Source of the DNA: an uncultured Sulfitobacter sp.
Lineage (GTDB): Bacteria > Pseudomonadota > Alphaproteobacteria > Rhodobacterales > Rhodobacteraceae
Assembly (NCBI RefSeq): GCF_947502895.1
Contig: NZ_CANNBM010000001.1
Coordinates: forward strand, 992,001-1,056,000
DNA: 64,000 bases
Reading direction: 5' to 3'
The notes beneath the pieces were generated by a model, which did not search any database, was not told where the DNA came from, and worked only from the letters and a program-made list of their open reading frames with translations. The position numbers and the translations under genes were made by a program. The first letter of the stretch is position 1. Every line of letters begins with the position of its first letter. This document shows, piece after piece, positions 50,842 through 59,943 of the stretch.

Positions 50842-51147
50842 ATGAAAAAAACGCTCTACAGCAAGCAGTATGAGGCACGCAGGGGCGGGAGTTATCGGAT
50901 TTCCTCCGATCACCGACGCACGGTCGCTTTTGCGATCCCGCCCTTCTTGATCCTCATGCTGGTTGCTATCGGCTGTTTTGGCGCACTCGGGTTCTTTCCC
51001 GACAATGCGCTATGGCTTGTCAGCGGTTTTGTCCTCTGTATCGCTGCTGCGATCGGGTGGATGTTTTTCGCACTGCACTACGGCAAGCGGTACTTTGAAA
51101 ATGATACCCCTGAGGATGCTGCGCGCAGCACCGACAAAGGAAAATAG
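50842..51147 (+). CDS. Small membrane protein between leuC and leuD
   Basis: 101 aa. A basic N terminus (KKTLYSKQYEARRGGSYRIS) is followed by two helices (residues 29-50, VAFAIPPFLILMLVAIGCFG, and 55-78, LWLVSGFVLCIAAAIGWMFF). The tail is polar. No family is recognised. It begins one base after the leuC stop and ends two bases before leuD, so it is part of the leu transcript, although no link to leucine synthesis is apparent. Confidence 0.75.
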   Translation: MKKTLYSKQYEARRGGSYRISSDHRRTVAFAIPPFLILMLVAIGCFGALGFFPDNALWLVSGFVLCIAAAIGWMFFALHYGKRYFENDTPEDAARSTDKGK

Positions 51148-51149
51148 AC

Positions 51150-51755
51150 ATGAACAAATTCACCACACTCAGCGGCATTGCCGCACCCATGCCCCTGATC
51201 AACATCGACACCGATATGATCATTCCCAAACAGTTTTTAAAAACGATCAAGCGCTCGGGCCTTGGCGTGAACCTGTTTGACGAAATGCGCTATGATGATG
51301 ACCGTAACGAGATCCCCGATTTCGTACTGAACAAGCCGCAATACCGCGATGCGCAAATCCTTGTGGCGGGCGATAACTTTGGCTGCGGCTCCTCGCGTGA
51401 ACACGCGCCTTGGGCCATTGCGGATTTTGGTATCACCTGCGTAATCGCCCCCAGCTATGCAGATATTTTCTATAATAACTGCTTTAAAAACGGCATCTTG
51501 CCCATCGTCCTCCCGCAAGAGCAAGTGGACGTGTTGATGAAAGACGCTGAAAAGGGCGCGAATGCACGTATCGAGATTGATCTGGAAAACCAGAGCATCA
51601 CTTCCTCGGACGGCGATGTATTCACTTTTGAAGTAGACGCATTCAAAAAGCACTGCCTGATGAACGGCCTCGACGATATCGGCCTGACCATGGAAAAAGC
51701 AGCCTCGATCGACACATTCGAAGCTGCGGCAGCGCAAAGCCGCCCTTGGGTCTGA
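51150..51755 (+). CDS. leuD: 3-isopropylmalate dehydratase small subunit LeuD
   Basis: 201 aa swivel domain that pairs with LeuC. Motifs: MPLINIDTDMIIPKQFLKTI, ILVAGDNFGCGSSREHAPWA and VIAPSYADIFYNNCFKNGIL. AAAGGAAAA precedes the start. A strong inverted repeat follows, ending the leuC-leuD unit. Confidence 0.97.
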   Translation: MNKFTTLSGIAAPMPLINIDTDMIIPKQFLKTIKRSGLGVNLFDEMRYDDDRNEIPDFVLNKPQYRDAQILVAGDNFGCGSSREHAPWAIADFGITCVIAPSYADIFYNNCFKNGILPIVLPQEQVDVLMKDAEKGANARIEIDLENQSITSSDGDVFTFEVDAFKKHCLMNGLDDIGLTMEKAASIDTFEAAAAQSRPWV

Positions 51756-51766
51756 CAAACACTCTT

Positions 51767-51795
51767 TCCGGCGGCAACGTGATCCTGCCGCCGGA
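51767..51795. terminator. Hairpin after leuD
   Basis: TCCGGCGGCA (51767-51776) and TGCCGCCGGA (51786-51795) form a perfect 10-bp stem 11 bases after the leuD stop. GCTTT follows, so the U tract is weak. It is likely to end or stabilise the leuCD transcript. Confidence 0.6.
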
Positions 51796-52145
51796 GCTTT
51801 AACCATTTGTTATCCAGTTTACTTTACGTTGAGCATGAATTGGGATGCGCGGGCATGTGCAGCGCTATTTTCCCTCATCGATAAGACCCAGTGGCTTGTG
51901 CGCAACCTCGCGGCAAACACAACATATGGCGCGTGACTTATTTCTGCCTCGGAAATGATGCAAGAACGCACCACCCCTTCCCTCAAAACGCCCCACCTGT
52001 CGCGCTAACTGACGCAATAGTCTTGAGAACTAAGGCGAAAGAAGGCACGATTGTGACAACAATGAGGCAGGCCTTCTCGACCCGAAGGCATCAAGTTGGA
52101 ACAAGCACGCGGCAAACGCGGCTGGCCAGTTTGAAGGGATAGAAC
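51796..52145. other. 350-base intergenic stretch, no gene seen
   Basis: No coding frame with a ribosome binding site was found between the leuD hairpin and the next gene. It must hold the promoter of the membrane protein-EEP unit, but no clear -35/-10 pair was identified. Confidence 0.5.
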
Positions 52146-52982
52146 GTGATAGTACGTATGACCAGCGCTGCGGCGCGTGGACTTTTGGTGGCGACCCTAA
52201 TCATGACGCCGGCGCTGGTGCTGCCGGGGCTGGCTAGTGATGCGACGCAGGTGGTGCTTCTCGTGGCGCTGCTGGCAGCCGTGCTAACCTTTGTTGAATA
52301 TAACTCTGTCTTTCCCAGCATCGTCGAGTTCCGTGATGCCGCCCCGTTCAACCGGCTGCGCTTTGCCTCCCTGTTCGCTACTGTCTTTTTGCTCAGCGCT
52401 ATTCTGAAAGGCATGTCCGACCCAACAGTGATGACGACGGCCCTTACGTCGATCGGAACGATTGTTGGAAACGCGATTGATTTCCCCTATTCTCCTGTCC
52501 GCATGGTCGTGCTGATGCTGCCGCCCGATGCCTCGTACGAAACCGTGAGCTTTGTGCGCACAGCGGCGGGTCTGGCCTATGTCATCTCGCTCATCGCGAT
52601 GACGGCCTTTCTGATCCTTGTGCGTGTGTTGAACTGGCCTGCACGCTCGGGCGCATTCAACGTATGGGTCAACCTGCCACTATTCGATCCAACCGCTGGC
52701 GGTGACGTACTTGAACGGCTGCAGCGTGATGCGCGCATCAACATCGCCCTTGGGTTCCTGTTGCCCTTTGCGGTCCCTGCTGTGGTCAAACTTGCATCCG
52801 ATCTGATAGACCCGATCACAATGCAGAACCCGCAGACCCTTATCTGGACAATCTCCGCATGGGCCTTCCTTCCAGCAAGCATCATCATGCGCGGCATCGC
52901 CATGGGCAAGATCGCCGACATGATCGAAGAAAAGCGCAAGCGGACCTATGCAGCCGCCGAGGACGGGCTGCAAGCCGCCTGA
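52146..52982 (+). CDS. Polytopic membrane protein, unknown function
   Basis: 278 aa with about six hydrophobic segments (LLVATLIMTPALVLPGLA, VVLLVALLAAVLTFVEYN, FASLFATVFLLSAILKGM, TAAGLAYVISLIAMTAFLIL, NIALGFLLPFAVPAVVKLA, LIWTISAWAFLPASIIMRGI). GTG at 52146 follows GAAGGGA; an ATG four codons later is possible. No family is recognised. Its stop overlaps the start region of the next gene by four bases. Confidence 0.75.
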   Translation: MIVRMTSAAARGLLVATLIMTPALVLPGLASDATQVVLLVALLAAVLTFVEYNSVFPSIVEFRDAAPFNRLRFASLFATVFLLSAILKGMSDPTVMTTALTSIGTIVGNAIDFPYSPVRMVVLMLPPDASYETVSFVRTAAGLAYVISLIAMTAFLILVRVLNWPARSGAFNVWVNLPLFDPTAGGDVLERLQRDARINIALGFLLPFAVPAVVKLASDLIDPITMQNPQTLIWTISAWAFLPASIIMRGIAMGKIADMIEEKRKRTYAAAEDGLQAA

Positions 52983-53986
52983 TCCAAGCTATATTCTGCG
53001 CGGTGCTGGCGCTGGCCTGCACCGCTGCGACGGCGCAGGATCGCACAGTGCGCATCGCCACCTTCAACGCCGAGCTGATCCGCAAAGGTCCTGGCCTGTT
53101 GCTGCGCGATATACTCAAAGGCAAGGACCCACAGATTGCAGCGTTCAAGACTGTGTTGGTGGAAATACGTCCTGACATTATCGCCTTACAAGGCATTGAC
53201 CACGATCTGCGCAGCACCGCCCTTCACGCTTTGGCCGACGATCTCGCGCAAGCAGGTCTCGACTATCCCTACCGGTTTACTGCCGCGCCGAACGCAGGGC
53301 AGGCAACCGGCCTTGATCTGAATGGCAACGGCAAGTTGGGCGATGCCGATGACAACCACGGCTATGGGCGTTTCAACGGAATGGGGGGCATGGCGGTGCT
53401 TTCGCGCTATCCCATCCAGCAAGACAGGATAGAAGATTACACCCCCCTGCTTTGGCGCGATTTGCAGGGCCATATCTATCCCATGCAAGATGGCGCACCC
53501 TTTGGCGGCGTGCGGGTATTCGAAACCCACCGGCTCTCCTCGCGCGGGCATTGGGTTGTGCCTGTCACCGTCCCGGATATCGGCCCTGTGCGCCTAATGA
53601 CCTTTCATGCCTCTCCTCCCGTTTATGACGGAGCGGAAGATCGCAATGGCAGGCGCAACCACGACGAGGTTGCCTTTTGGCTCGACTATCTGCAGCGCGA
53701 TGACAATACAGCGCCCTTTGCCATTCTCGGCACCGCCAACACCGACCCCGCACGCGGCGACGGGCGGCCAGAAGCGATCACTGCTTTGCTGGCACATCCG
53801 CGCCTGCAAAACCCTTTTGATGATAGCCCCACTGCCGATTTTCGCGACCCTGTGCCGGGGGATCTGCGTGTGGACTACCTGCTGCCCTCCTCTGGATGGC
53901 GCGTGGTGGATCACGGGATGGTCAGCGCCCCCGTTGCCAGCCGCCACAGCCTGCTCTGGGTAGACATCACGCCAGCCGATCCTTGA
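52979..53986 (+). CDS. Exported endonuclease/exonuclease/phosphatase-family protein
   Basis: About 335 aa. The signal peptide is read from CTG at 52979 (LIQAIFCAVLALACTAATAQ); GTG at 53003 is the alternative start. EEP-family landmarks are VRIATFNAELIRKG, GMGGMAVLSRYPI, DGAEDRNGRRNHDEVAFWL and ASRHSLLWVDI. Positions normally acidic differ: LQGID in place of LQE/LNE, and LGTANTDPARGDG where GDxN is usual. Either the alignment is shifted or catalysis is impaired. Substrate unknown (nucleic acid, phospholipid or phosphodiester). Confidence 0.75.
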   Translation: MIQAIFCAVLALACTAATAQDRTVRIATFNAELIRKGPGLLLRDILKGKDPQIAAFKTVLVEIRPDIIALQGIDHDLRSTALHALADDLAQAGLDYPYRFTAAPNAGQATGLDLNGNGKLGDADDNHGYGRFNGMGGMAVLSRYPIQQDRIEDYTPLLWRDLQGHIYPMQDGAPFGGVRVFETHRLSSRGHWVVPVTVPDIGPVRLMTFHASPPVYDGAEDRNGRRNHDEVAFWLDYLQRDDNTAPFAILGTANTDPARGDGRPEAITALLAHPRLQNPFDDSPTADFRDPVPGDLRVDYLLPSSGWRVVDHGMVSAPVASRHSLLWVDITPADP

Positions 53987-54040
53987 CGCCCCACGCCCTG
54001 CACGCTAGGCCAAGGCCAATCAATTTCAGGAGCATTTCGC

Positions 54041-55147
54041 ATGGCAAACCCAACCCTTTTGATCCTCGCCGGTGACGGCATCGGCCCCGAGGTCATGGGC
54101 CAAGTCACCCGCATCATCGACTGGTTCGGCGATAAGCGCGGCCTTGCCTTTGACGTGGAGCATGATCTGGTCGGTGGTGCTGCCTATGACAAGCATGGCA
54201 CGCCCTTGCACGATGATACGATGGCAAAAGCACTTGAGGCGGATGCCGTGCTGCTGGGTGCAGTGGGTGGTCCGAAATACGACGATCTGGATTTCTCGGT
54301 GAAACCAGAGCGCGGCCTGCTGCGCCTGCGCAAAGAGATGGACCTGTTCTCCAACCTGCGCCCCGCACAGTGCTTTGACGCGCTGGCCGATTTCTCGTCG
54401 CTCAAGAAAGAGCTGATCGCGGGTCTGGATATCATGATCGTGCGCGAGCTGACGTCGGGTGTATATTTTGGCGAACCGCGGGGCATTTTCGAGGAAGGCA
54501 ACGAGCGCGTAGGCATCAACACCCAGCGATACACCGAAAGCGAGATTGACCGCGTTGCGCGCTCGGCTTTTGAGCTGGCCCGCCGCCGGGGCAACAAGGT
54601 CTGCTCGATGGAGAAGGCCAACGTAATGGAGAGCGGCATCCTGTGGCGCGAAGTAGTGCAAAAGGTGCATGATGATGACTATCCCGATGTGGAGCTGAGC
54701 CACATGTACGCCGACAATGGCGCGATGCAGCTGGTCCGCGCGCCCAAGCAGTTCGACGTGATCCTGACAGACAACCTGTTCGGCGATATCCTATCTGATT
54801 GTGCTGCGATGCTCACAGGTTCGCTAGGCATGTTGCCCTCTGCCAGCCTTGGTGCGCCGAATGCCGAAGGCCGTCCAAAGGCGCTGTATGAGCCTGTGCA
54901 CGGCTCCGCCCCCGATATCACGGGGCAAGGTCTGGCCAATCCTATTGCATGCATCCTCAGCTTTGCCATGGCGCTGCGGTATTCCTTCGACCAGGGCGAA
55001 GAAGCCACGCGTCTGGAAGCGGCAGTAGAAAAGGTACTGGCAGACGGTGCGCGTACCGCAGACCTGATGGGCGAAGAAGGTGGCACACCAATCTCGACCA
55101 CTGAAATGGGGGATGTGATCCTCAAGGCGCTGGACGCCAGCCTTTAA
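54041..55147 (+). CDS. leuB: 3-isopropylmalate dehydrogenase LeuB
   Basis: 368 aa. It oxidises and decarboxylates 3-isopropylmalate with NAD, the third step of leucine synthesis after LeuC/LeuD. Motifs: LLILAGDGIGPEVMGQVTRI, the Arg cluster KPERGLLRLRKEMDLFSNLR, YTESEIDRVARSAFE, and the metal/NAD region DVILTDNLFGDILSDCAAML with EPVHGSAPDITGQGLANPI. CAGGAGC precedes the ATG. It stands 2.3 kb from leuD with its own upstream gap. Confidence 0.97.
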   Translation: MANPTLLILAGDGIGPEVMGQVTRIIDWFGDKRGLAFDVEHDLVGGAAYDKHGTPLHDDTMAKALEADAVLLGAVGGPKYDDLDFSVKPERGLLRLRKEMDLFSNLRPAQCFDALADFSSLKKELIAGLDIMIVRELTSGVYFGEPRGIFEEGNERVGINTQRYTESEIDRVARSAFELARRRGNKVCSMEKANVMESGILWREVVQKVHDDDYPDVELSHMYADNGAMQLVRAPKQFDVILTDNLFGDILSDCAAMLTGSLGMLPSASLGAPNAEGRPKALYEPVHGSAPDITGQGLANPIACILSFAMALRYSFDQGEEATRLEAAVEKVLADGARTADLMGEEGGTPISTTEMGDVILKALDASL

Positions 55148-55182
55148 GCGATACTCAGGCTAGGCCGCGCCAACAGCGCGGT

Positions 55183-55434
55183 CTAGCTGCCCGACACCAA
55201 ACCCGTTCGGGCGTCCATTCGGTAGGTGACAAGCGCGTCCATCGCGCCATCGCTTATGCATGACACCTGCCAGACATCGGGAATATCAGTTGGCTGCACG
55301 GCCAACACGCGCCCGCAGCTAAACCCGTTCAGCGTAATAATCTCGGCGCTCAACGCCTTCAGCTCTGTGTCGGTCAGCGCGGCTGCGCTGTTGGCAAACA
55401 GACCTGCCAGTACGATTAGGGTGGTTCGTTTCAT
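55183..55434 (-). CDS. Small exported protein, unknown function
   Basis: 83 aa. The signal peptide is residues 1-19 (KRTTLIVLAGLFANSAAA). The mature part has two Cys (NGFSCGRVLAVQPTDIPDVW and QVSCISDGAMDALVTYRMDA) that probably form a disulfide, and short strand-like segments reminiscent of small PepSY-like periplasmic proteins. A longer reading to 55812 runs antisense into the next gene and is not credible. No function is assigned. Confidence 0.65.
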   Translation of the reverse strand: MKRTTLIVLAGLFANSAAALTDTELKALSAEIITLNGFSCGRVLAVQPTDIPDVWQVSCISDGAMDALVTYRMDARTGLVSGS

Positions 55435-55571
55435 GCCTGCATCCTCACTGCTTTGACCAGTATTGCGCAGGACATGGGCAGCAATGGGGCCGTGGCGGGG
55501 TATCTCTTTGCGGATTGAGTGCGCCAGAAAAAGCTGGCAGGCTCCGGGCAACACAGCCACAGGACACCGCC

Positions 55572-56663
55572 ATGACCGATACGCCGATCCTTGCCGAATT
55601 TGTGCTGCCCACGGACGAGCTGCGCGATGATTTGCCCTTTTACACCAAGACCCTTGGCATGCGGCTTGAAAATATCTTCCCCGCCGACGACCCTTCTGTG
55701 GCCAGCTTTTCGGGTCACGGCATCCGGCTACGCATCGAAAAGGGCGCGGATGTGCCTGCGGGGCATCTGCGTATTTTGACCGACAATGTGGCGGGCTTTG
55801 CCGATGGCGCACAAGAGTTGACGGCCCCCAATGGCACGCGCATCTCTATCGTGCCACTGACCCCACAGGTCGAACATATTACCACGCAGCACGAATTTGC
55901 CGTGCGTCGTTTGGCCGACGAGGCACCATGGGTGATCGGGCGTGCGGGCATGCATTATCGCGATCTAATCCCCTCACGGCTGGGTGGCTCGATCATCGCG
56001 AGCCACATCCGCATCCCCGATGGCGGCCCGGTGCCTGATATGGTGCATTACCATACCGTCGGGTTTCAGCTGATCTATTGCTACCGTGGATGGGTCGATG
56101 TGTTGTACGAGGATCAGGGCGATATGATCCGCCTGCACGCAGGTGATTGCGTCACCCAACCCCCTGGCATTCGCCACCGCGTCGTTGAGGCATCGCCGAA
56201 CATCGAAGTGATCGAAATTGGTGTACCTGCCGAGCATGTGACCACCATCGACCATGATTTTACGCTGCCCAACGGCAAGGGCGACCCGCTGCGCGAATGG
56301 GACGGGCAGACCTTTGTGCATCACGTGGCTGCAAAAGGTACATGGCAGCCAGCCCCAATCACAGGGTTTGACGCGCAAGACACGGGCATTACCGCAGGGA
56401 CAAAAGGCATCGCTGGCATTCACGTGTTGCGGCGCGGCGATGGCACACCGCCTGCATGGACGCACAACGCGGACATCCATTTCACGTTCGTGATGCAGGG
56501 CACGATGACTTTGCACGCCTTGGGGCAGGACGACCGTACGCTCGAGGCGGGAGACGGCTTTGTCATTCCGCCTGACATGACCGTGCAATATCTCGATCCG
56601 TCCAGCGACCTTGAGCTGTTGCAGGTGGCCTTGCGCGGCGACTACGAGACAACGCTGGTATAA
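55572..56663 (+). CDS. VOC-cupin fusion protein
   Basis: 363 aa. Residues 1-100 look like a glyoxalase/VOC domain (AEFVLPTDELRDDLPFYTKT, LGMRLENIFPADDPSVASFS). Two cupin domains follow. The first is near 150-215 (VHYHTVGFQLIYCYRGWVDV, GDCVTQPPGIRHRVVEA), the second near 280-355 (DIHFTFVMQGTMTLHAL, GDGFVIPPDMTVQYLD). It is probably a cytoplasmic metal-dependent dioxygenase or isomerase on an aromatic or keto acid, but the substrate is not evident. ATG at 55572 has AGGACA upstream. It stands alone. Confidence 0.8.
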   Translation: MTDTPILAEFVLPTDELRDDLPFYTKTLGMRLENIFPADDPSVASFSGHGIRLRIEKGADVPAGHLRILTDNVAGFADGAQELTAPNGTRISIVPLTPQVEHITTQHEFAVRRLADEAPWVIGRAGMHYRDLIPSRLGGSIIASHIRIPDGGPVPDMVHYHTVGFQLIYCYRGWVDVLYEDQGDMIRLHAGDCVTQPPGIRHRVVEASPNIEVIEIGVPAEHVTTIDHDFTLPNGKGDPLREWDGQTFVHHVAAKGTWQPAPITGFDAQDTGITAGTKGIAGIHVLRRGDGTPPAWTHNADIHFTFVMQGTMTLHALGQDDRTLEAGDGFVIPPDMTVQYLDPSSDLELLQVALRGDYETTLV

Positions 56664-56923
56664 GGGAGCCAAACGCATATGCGTTGAGACTAGCAACCGT
56701 GGGTCTTATGACCCGCCCGCGCGTTGAAACCGCGCGCCAGTCGCTTGACCGAAGGGAAATTATCTAGAGACAAGTCCGTACAGATGTGTTCTTTATTTTA
56801 CGGTGCGCGTGAATTGGCAGCGCCTTGCACGTATTTGTGCCGCTTTTCTTTTGCCAATACCTGCGAATTTGAAACAGACATGTGCCAGCAGCCAAACGGC
56901 AGCATGCTCTGCAGGAGGAAGCC

Positions 56924-59065
56924 TTGGCACATTTTATAAAGAGCGGATTCAGCGCGTTGTTTGTGGCGATTGTATCAGCCGTATTCGCAATCTCGTTCGC
57001 TGCAATCATATACAAAGGTGAACTGGCCCCCTATCTGGATCGCGGCATTGGTCTGACTTTGCTGGGCTGTACAGCCATCGCGCTTATTGGGGCCTTTACC
57101 TTATCCTATCGCGGCTCGATTCTTGCAGCGCAGGATGTCCCCGCGATTCTACTGTCTGGTGCTGCGGGGACACTGGTCGCTGTGGGCGGACTAGAGGGCG
57201 AAGTATTGTTTGCAACTGTTGTTGCTCTGACAATTGTTGCCTCGCTTGCTACAGGCCTTTCCGCCATCATCATCGGACATCTGAAATTGGCCTTTATTGC
57301 GCGGTTTATCCCTTACCCTGTGCTGGCAGGCTTTCTTGCCTCTACAGGGCTGCTGCTGGTTATCGGAGGTTTGGGCGTCGGGCTGGGCAGCTCAACAACA
57401 GTTGAAAGCTGGGCAGGGTATTTCGAGCGTGACACGATGATGAAATGGATCCCTGTGATGATTGCGGCGATCCTGCTGGTGACCGTCACCCGAAGGTTTG
57501 AAAATGATCTGACGCTGCCGCTGGCACTGACAGCTACAGCGATGGGTTTCTACGTCCTGATCTGGGGTTTCGGCATGAACATGGACGCCGCCCGCGCCGA
57601 GGGATTTTTGCTGGGTCCGTTCTCGCAAGGAAACCTGCTGTCCGAGGTATCGCCCGCGATGGTCGCTTCTGTTGACTGGCAAGCCATCGCATTACAAGCG
57701 CCGGTGATCGTGACAATCGTCGCGACCTGCCTGCTGGGCACAACACTTAATGCATCGGGGCTGGAACTGGCGCTCAAGCGCGATTTTGACATCAACACCG
57801 AAGTCAAAGGCGTAGGCCTTGGCAATCTGGCCTCGGGGCTGTGTGGCGGCATCCCGGGCTATCACCTTGTCGCCGAAAGCCTGCTCGCGTCGCGCTTGGG
57901 CCTTGTGGGCAGTATCGCAGGGATCAGCAGCGCCGCAGGCTGCGCCCTTATCCTTGTGTTCGGCGCGAATATTCTGTCGGGCCTACCCATCGGGTTGTTT
58001 GCGGCTGTACTGGCCTTTCTGGGTCTTGATCTGCTCGTAAGTTGGGTTTGGGAAGAACGCAGCCGACTGACAACAATCGACTTTGCCATTGTGATCTGCA
58101 TCCCCGTGATTGCGGTCACGTTCAGCTTTCTCACCGCTGTGGGTGTCGGCCTTTTGGTTGCTTGCGGTTTCTTCATCATCTCCTACTCAAAGCTCAACGT
58201 GATTCATTCCGAAACCGACCTGAGCGTCCGACGCTCTTATGTCGAGCGACCGGATTACGAACTGGGCGTGCTAGAGACAGTGGGACGGCAAGTCCGAATT
58301 GTGGAGTTGCGCGGATTTCTCTTCTTTGGGTCGGCAAATACCCTGCGCGAAAGGATACAAACGATCGTCAGCGCCCCTGACACCGATGTGCGATACCTGA
58401 TCGTGGATTTTAAATCGGTGACTGGCATTGATGTATCTACCTTGCGCAGCCTTGAGCGTATGGCGACAGATTGCGCCACCAACGCTGTCTCGTTGAGATT
58501 TTCAAACCTGCCTGACGCCACACAGGCAGAATTACAAAAATCCCTGCCCCCCGATCTAGCAGATTTCGCCCCCTCACGAGAGAGCGCGCTGGAGGCGGCG
58601 GAAGACACCCTGATTGCCGCGCATAAAACAGCAGAGGATGCGCAATCACAGATCAGCCTCGACACCTTGATCGCCGAGTATGAAGTGGACAGCCTTGTTG
58701 AACGGATGGTGCTTGAGGCAGGCGAATTACTATTGAAATACGGCAGTACATCGACGGATATATTCTATCTGCACTCAGGCGCGCTCAGCGTACAGGTGCC
58801 ACGGGATAACGGTGACGTTTCGGTTGTCGCAAAGATTCGCGCGGGCTCCATCATCGGCGAGATGGCCTATTACTCAGGACGCGTGAGATCTGCAGATATC
58901 TGCGCCAGCACACGGTCACAACTGCTGCGTATCGATATGGCAAAGATGACTGCAATAGGAACGCAAAAGCCTGAACTGGCCCTTGAATTTCACCGGCTTA
59001 TCGCGCGTCACATGGCACGCCGCTTGCGCCGCACGACATTGCTGCTGCGTGATCTGGGAATGTAG
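56924..59065 (+). CDS. SulP-family transporter with STAS and cyclic-nucleotide-binding domains
   Basis: 713 aa. The SulP membrane region (about 5-400) includes IPYPVLAGFLASTGLLLVIG and LGLGNLASGL-type segments. A STAS domain follows (about 420-525, RYLIVDFKSVTGIDVSTLRS), then a cyclic-nucleotide-binding domain (about 575-690). The latter keeps the phosphate-binding Glu and Arg in GSIIGEMAYYSGRVRSADI. The start is TTG at 56924, five bases after AGGAGG; GTG at 56882 has no site. SulP proteins move sulfate, bicarbonate or other anions. The fused sensor domain suggests control by cAMP or cGMP, and a cyclase-like gene lies two genes downstream. Confidence 0.85.
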   Translation: MAHFIKSGFSALFVAIVSAVFAISFAAIIYKGELAPYLDRGIGLTLLGCTAIALIGAFTLSYRGSILAAQDVPAILLSGAAGTLVAVGGLEGEVLFATVVALTIVASLATGLSAIIIGHLKLAFIARFIPYPVLAGFLASTGLLLVIGGLGVGLGSSTTVESWAGYFERDTMMKWIPVMIAAILLVTVTRRFENDLTLPLALTATAMGFYVLIWGFGMNMDAARAEGFLLGPFSQGNLLSEVSPAMVASVDWQAIALQAPVIVTIVATCLLGTTLNASGLELALKRDFDINTEVKGVGLGNLASGLCGGIPGYHLVAESLLASRLGLVGSIAGISSAAGCALILVFGANILSGLPIGLFAAVLAFLGLDLLVSWVWEERSRLTTIDFAIVICIPVIAVTFSFLTAVGVGLLVACGFFIISYSKLNVIHSETDLSVRRSYVERPDYELGVLETVGRQVRIVELRGFLFFGSANTLRERIQTIVSAPDTDVRYLIVDFKSVTGIDVSTLRSLERMATDCATNAVSLRFSNLPDATQAELQKSLPPDLADFAPSRESALEAAEDTLIAAHKTAEDAQSQISLDTLIAEYEVDSLVERMVLEAGELLLKYGSTSTDIFYLHSGALSVQVPRDNGDVSVVAKIRAGSIIGEMAYYSGRVRSADICASTRSQLLRIDMAKMTAIGTQKPELALEFHRLIARHMARRLRRTTLLLRDLGM

Positions 59066-59140
59066 GTCTGCAATGATCATTTGACTCGGCTCGCTATTGC
59101 CTGCCACGTTGATTTCCAAGCGACTAATGAAAGCCCGACG

Positions 59141-59854
59141 ATGGACCAAACCTTTAGCTCTATGTTCGATATCATCGGCCTGTTTGGTGTCGGATTTTAT
59201 GTGGCTGCATATGCGGCGCTGCAAATAGGCCTCGTGCGGGGAACGGGCTATATCTATATCCTGCTCAATCTGGCAGCCGCGTCTTTTGTGCTTGTATCGC
59301 TTACCAATGACTTCAACCTGTCATCAGCGATAATTCAGATCACTTGGATCGCAATCAGCCTATTTGGCCTATCCCGTACTTTTCTATTACTTCATTCCAC
59401 GCATCTTACAGCCGAAGAGGCCGAGTTTGCAAAATCGAAGACGCCTGGTTTAACCAAACCTTCCGTGCGCAAGTTTTTCGATGCGGGCCTCTGGGTCGAG
59501 TACCTGCACGACACTGACGTAACCACCGAAGGCGCGCCACTAAGTGGCCTGATCTACCTACAATCAGGATCAGCGAACGTATCTCTGGGCGGTAATATCG
59601 TCGGGCAATTGCACGGTGGTGCCTTTGTCGGAGAGCTGACCTGCTTTGACGGCGGGCCAACCACCGCCTCGGTCACAATCGCGGCCGGGTCGCGCGTCTT
59701 TCGCATCTCGACTGACGCGCTGAATGCATTGTGCAAACGCAACGAGGATTTGAAATCAGCCCTCGAAAGCGCGATGCGCTCTGATACCCGTACCAAGCTG
59801 GTGGCTGCAAACCAGATGCTGAACCACCAGAATAAGATAACAGCAACGATTTAA
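59141..59854 (+). CDS. Small membrane protein with cyclic-nucleotide-binding-like domain
   Basis: 237 aa. Three helices in the first 85 residues (DIIGLFGVGFYVAAYAALQ, GYIYILLNLAAASFVLVSL, IIQITWIAISLFGLSRTFLL) resemble the CBU_0592-type membrane domain. Residues about 115-220 form a cNMP-binding-like barrel with GLIYLQSGSANVSLGGNIVG and GAFVGELTCFDGGPTTASVT. The binding Glu is kept, but the usual Arg before T/S-A is Thr, so cNMP binding may be lost or altered. It lies 75 bases after the SulP gene and 89 before the cyclase-like gene. Confidence 0.72.
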   Translation: MDQTFSSMFDIIGLFGVGFYVAAYAALQIGLVRGTGYIYILLNLAAASFVLVSLTNDFNLSSAIIQITWIAISLFGLSRTFLLLHSTHLTAEEAEFAKSKTPGLTKPSVRKFFDAGLWVEYLHDTDVTTEGAPLSGLIYLQSGSANVSLGGNIVGQLHGGAFVGELTCFDGGPTTASVTIAAGSRVFRISTDALNALCKRNEDLKSALESAMRSDTRTKLVAANQMLNHQNKITATI

Positions 59855-59943
59855 CTAAATGATGAACATGTGAAGCAAAGTTGGACAAAAGCGCCACTTC
59901 GTTGCTAGGGTTTCCGCAGTAAATGTTAACGGGGAGTCGCTGC

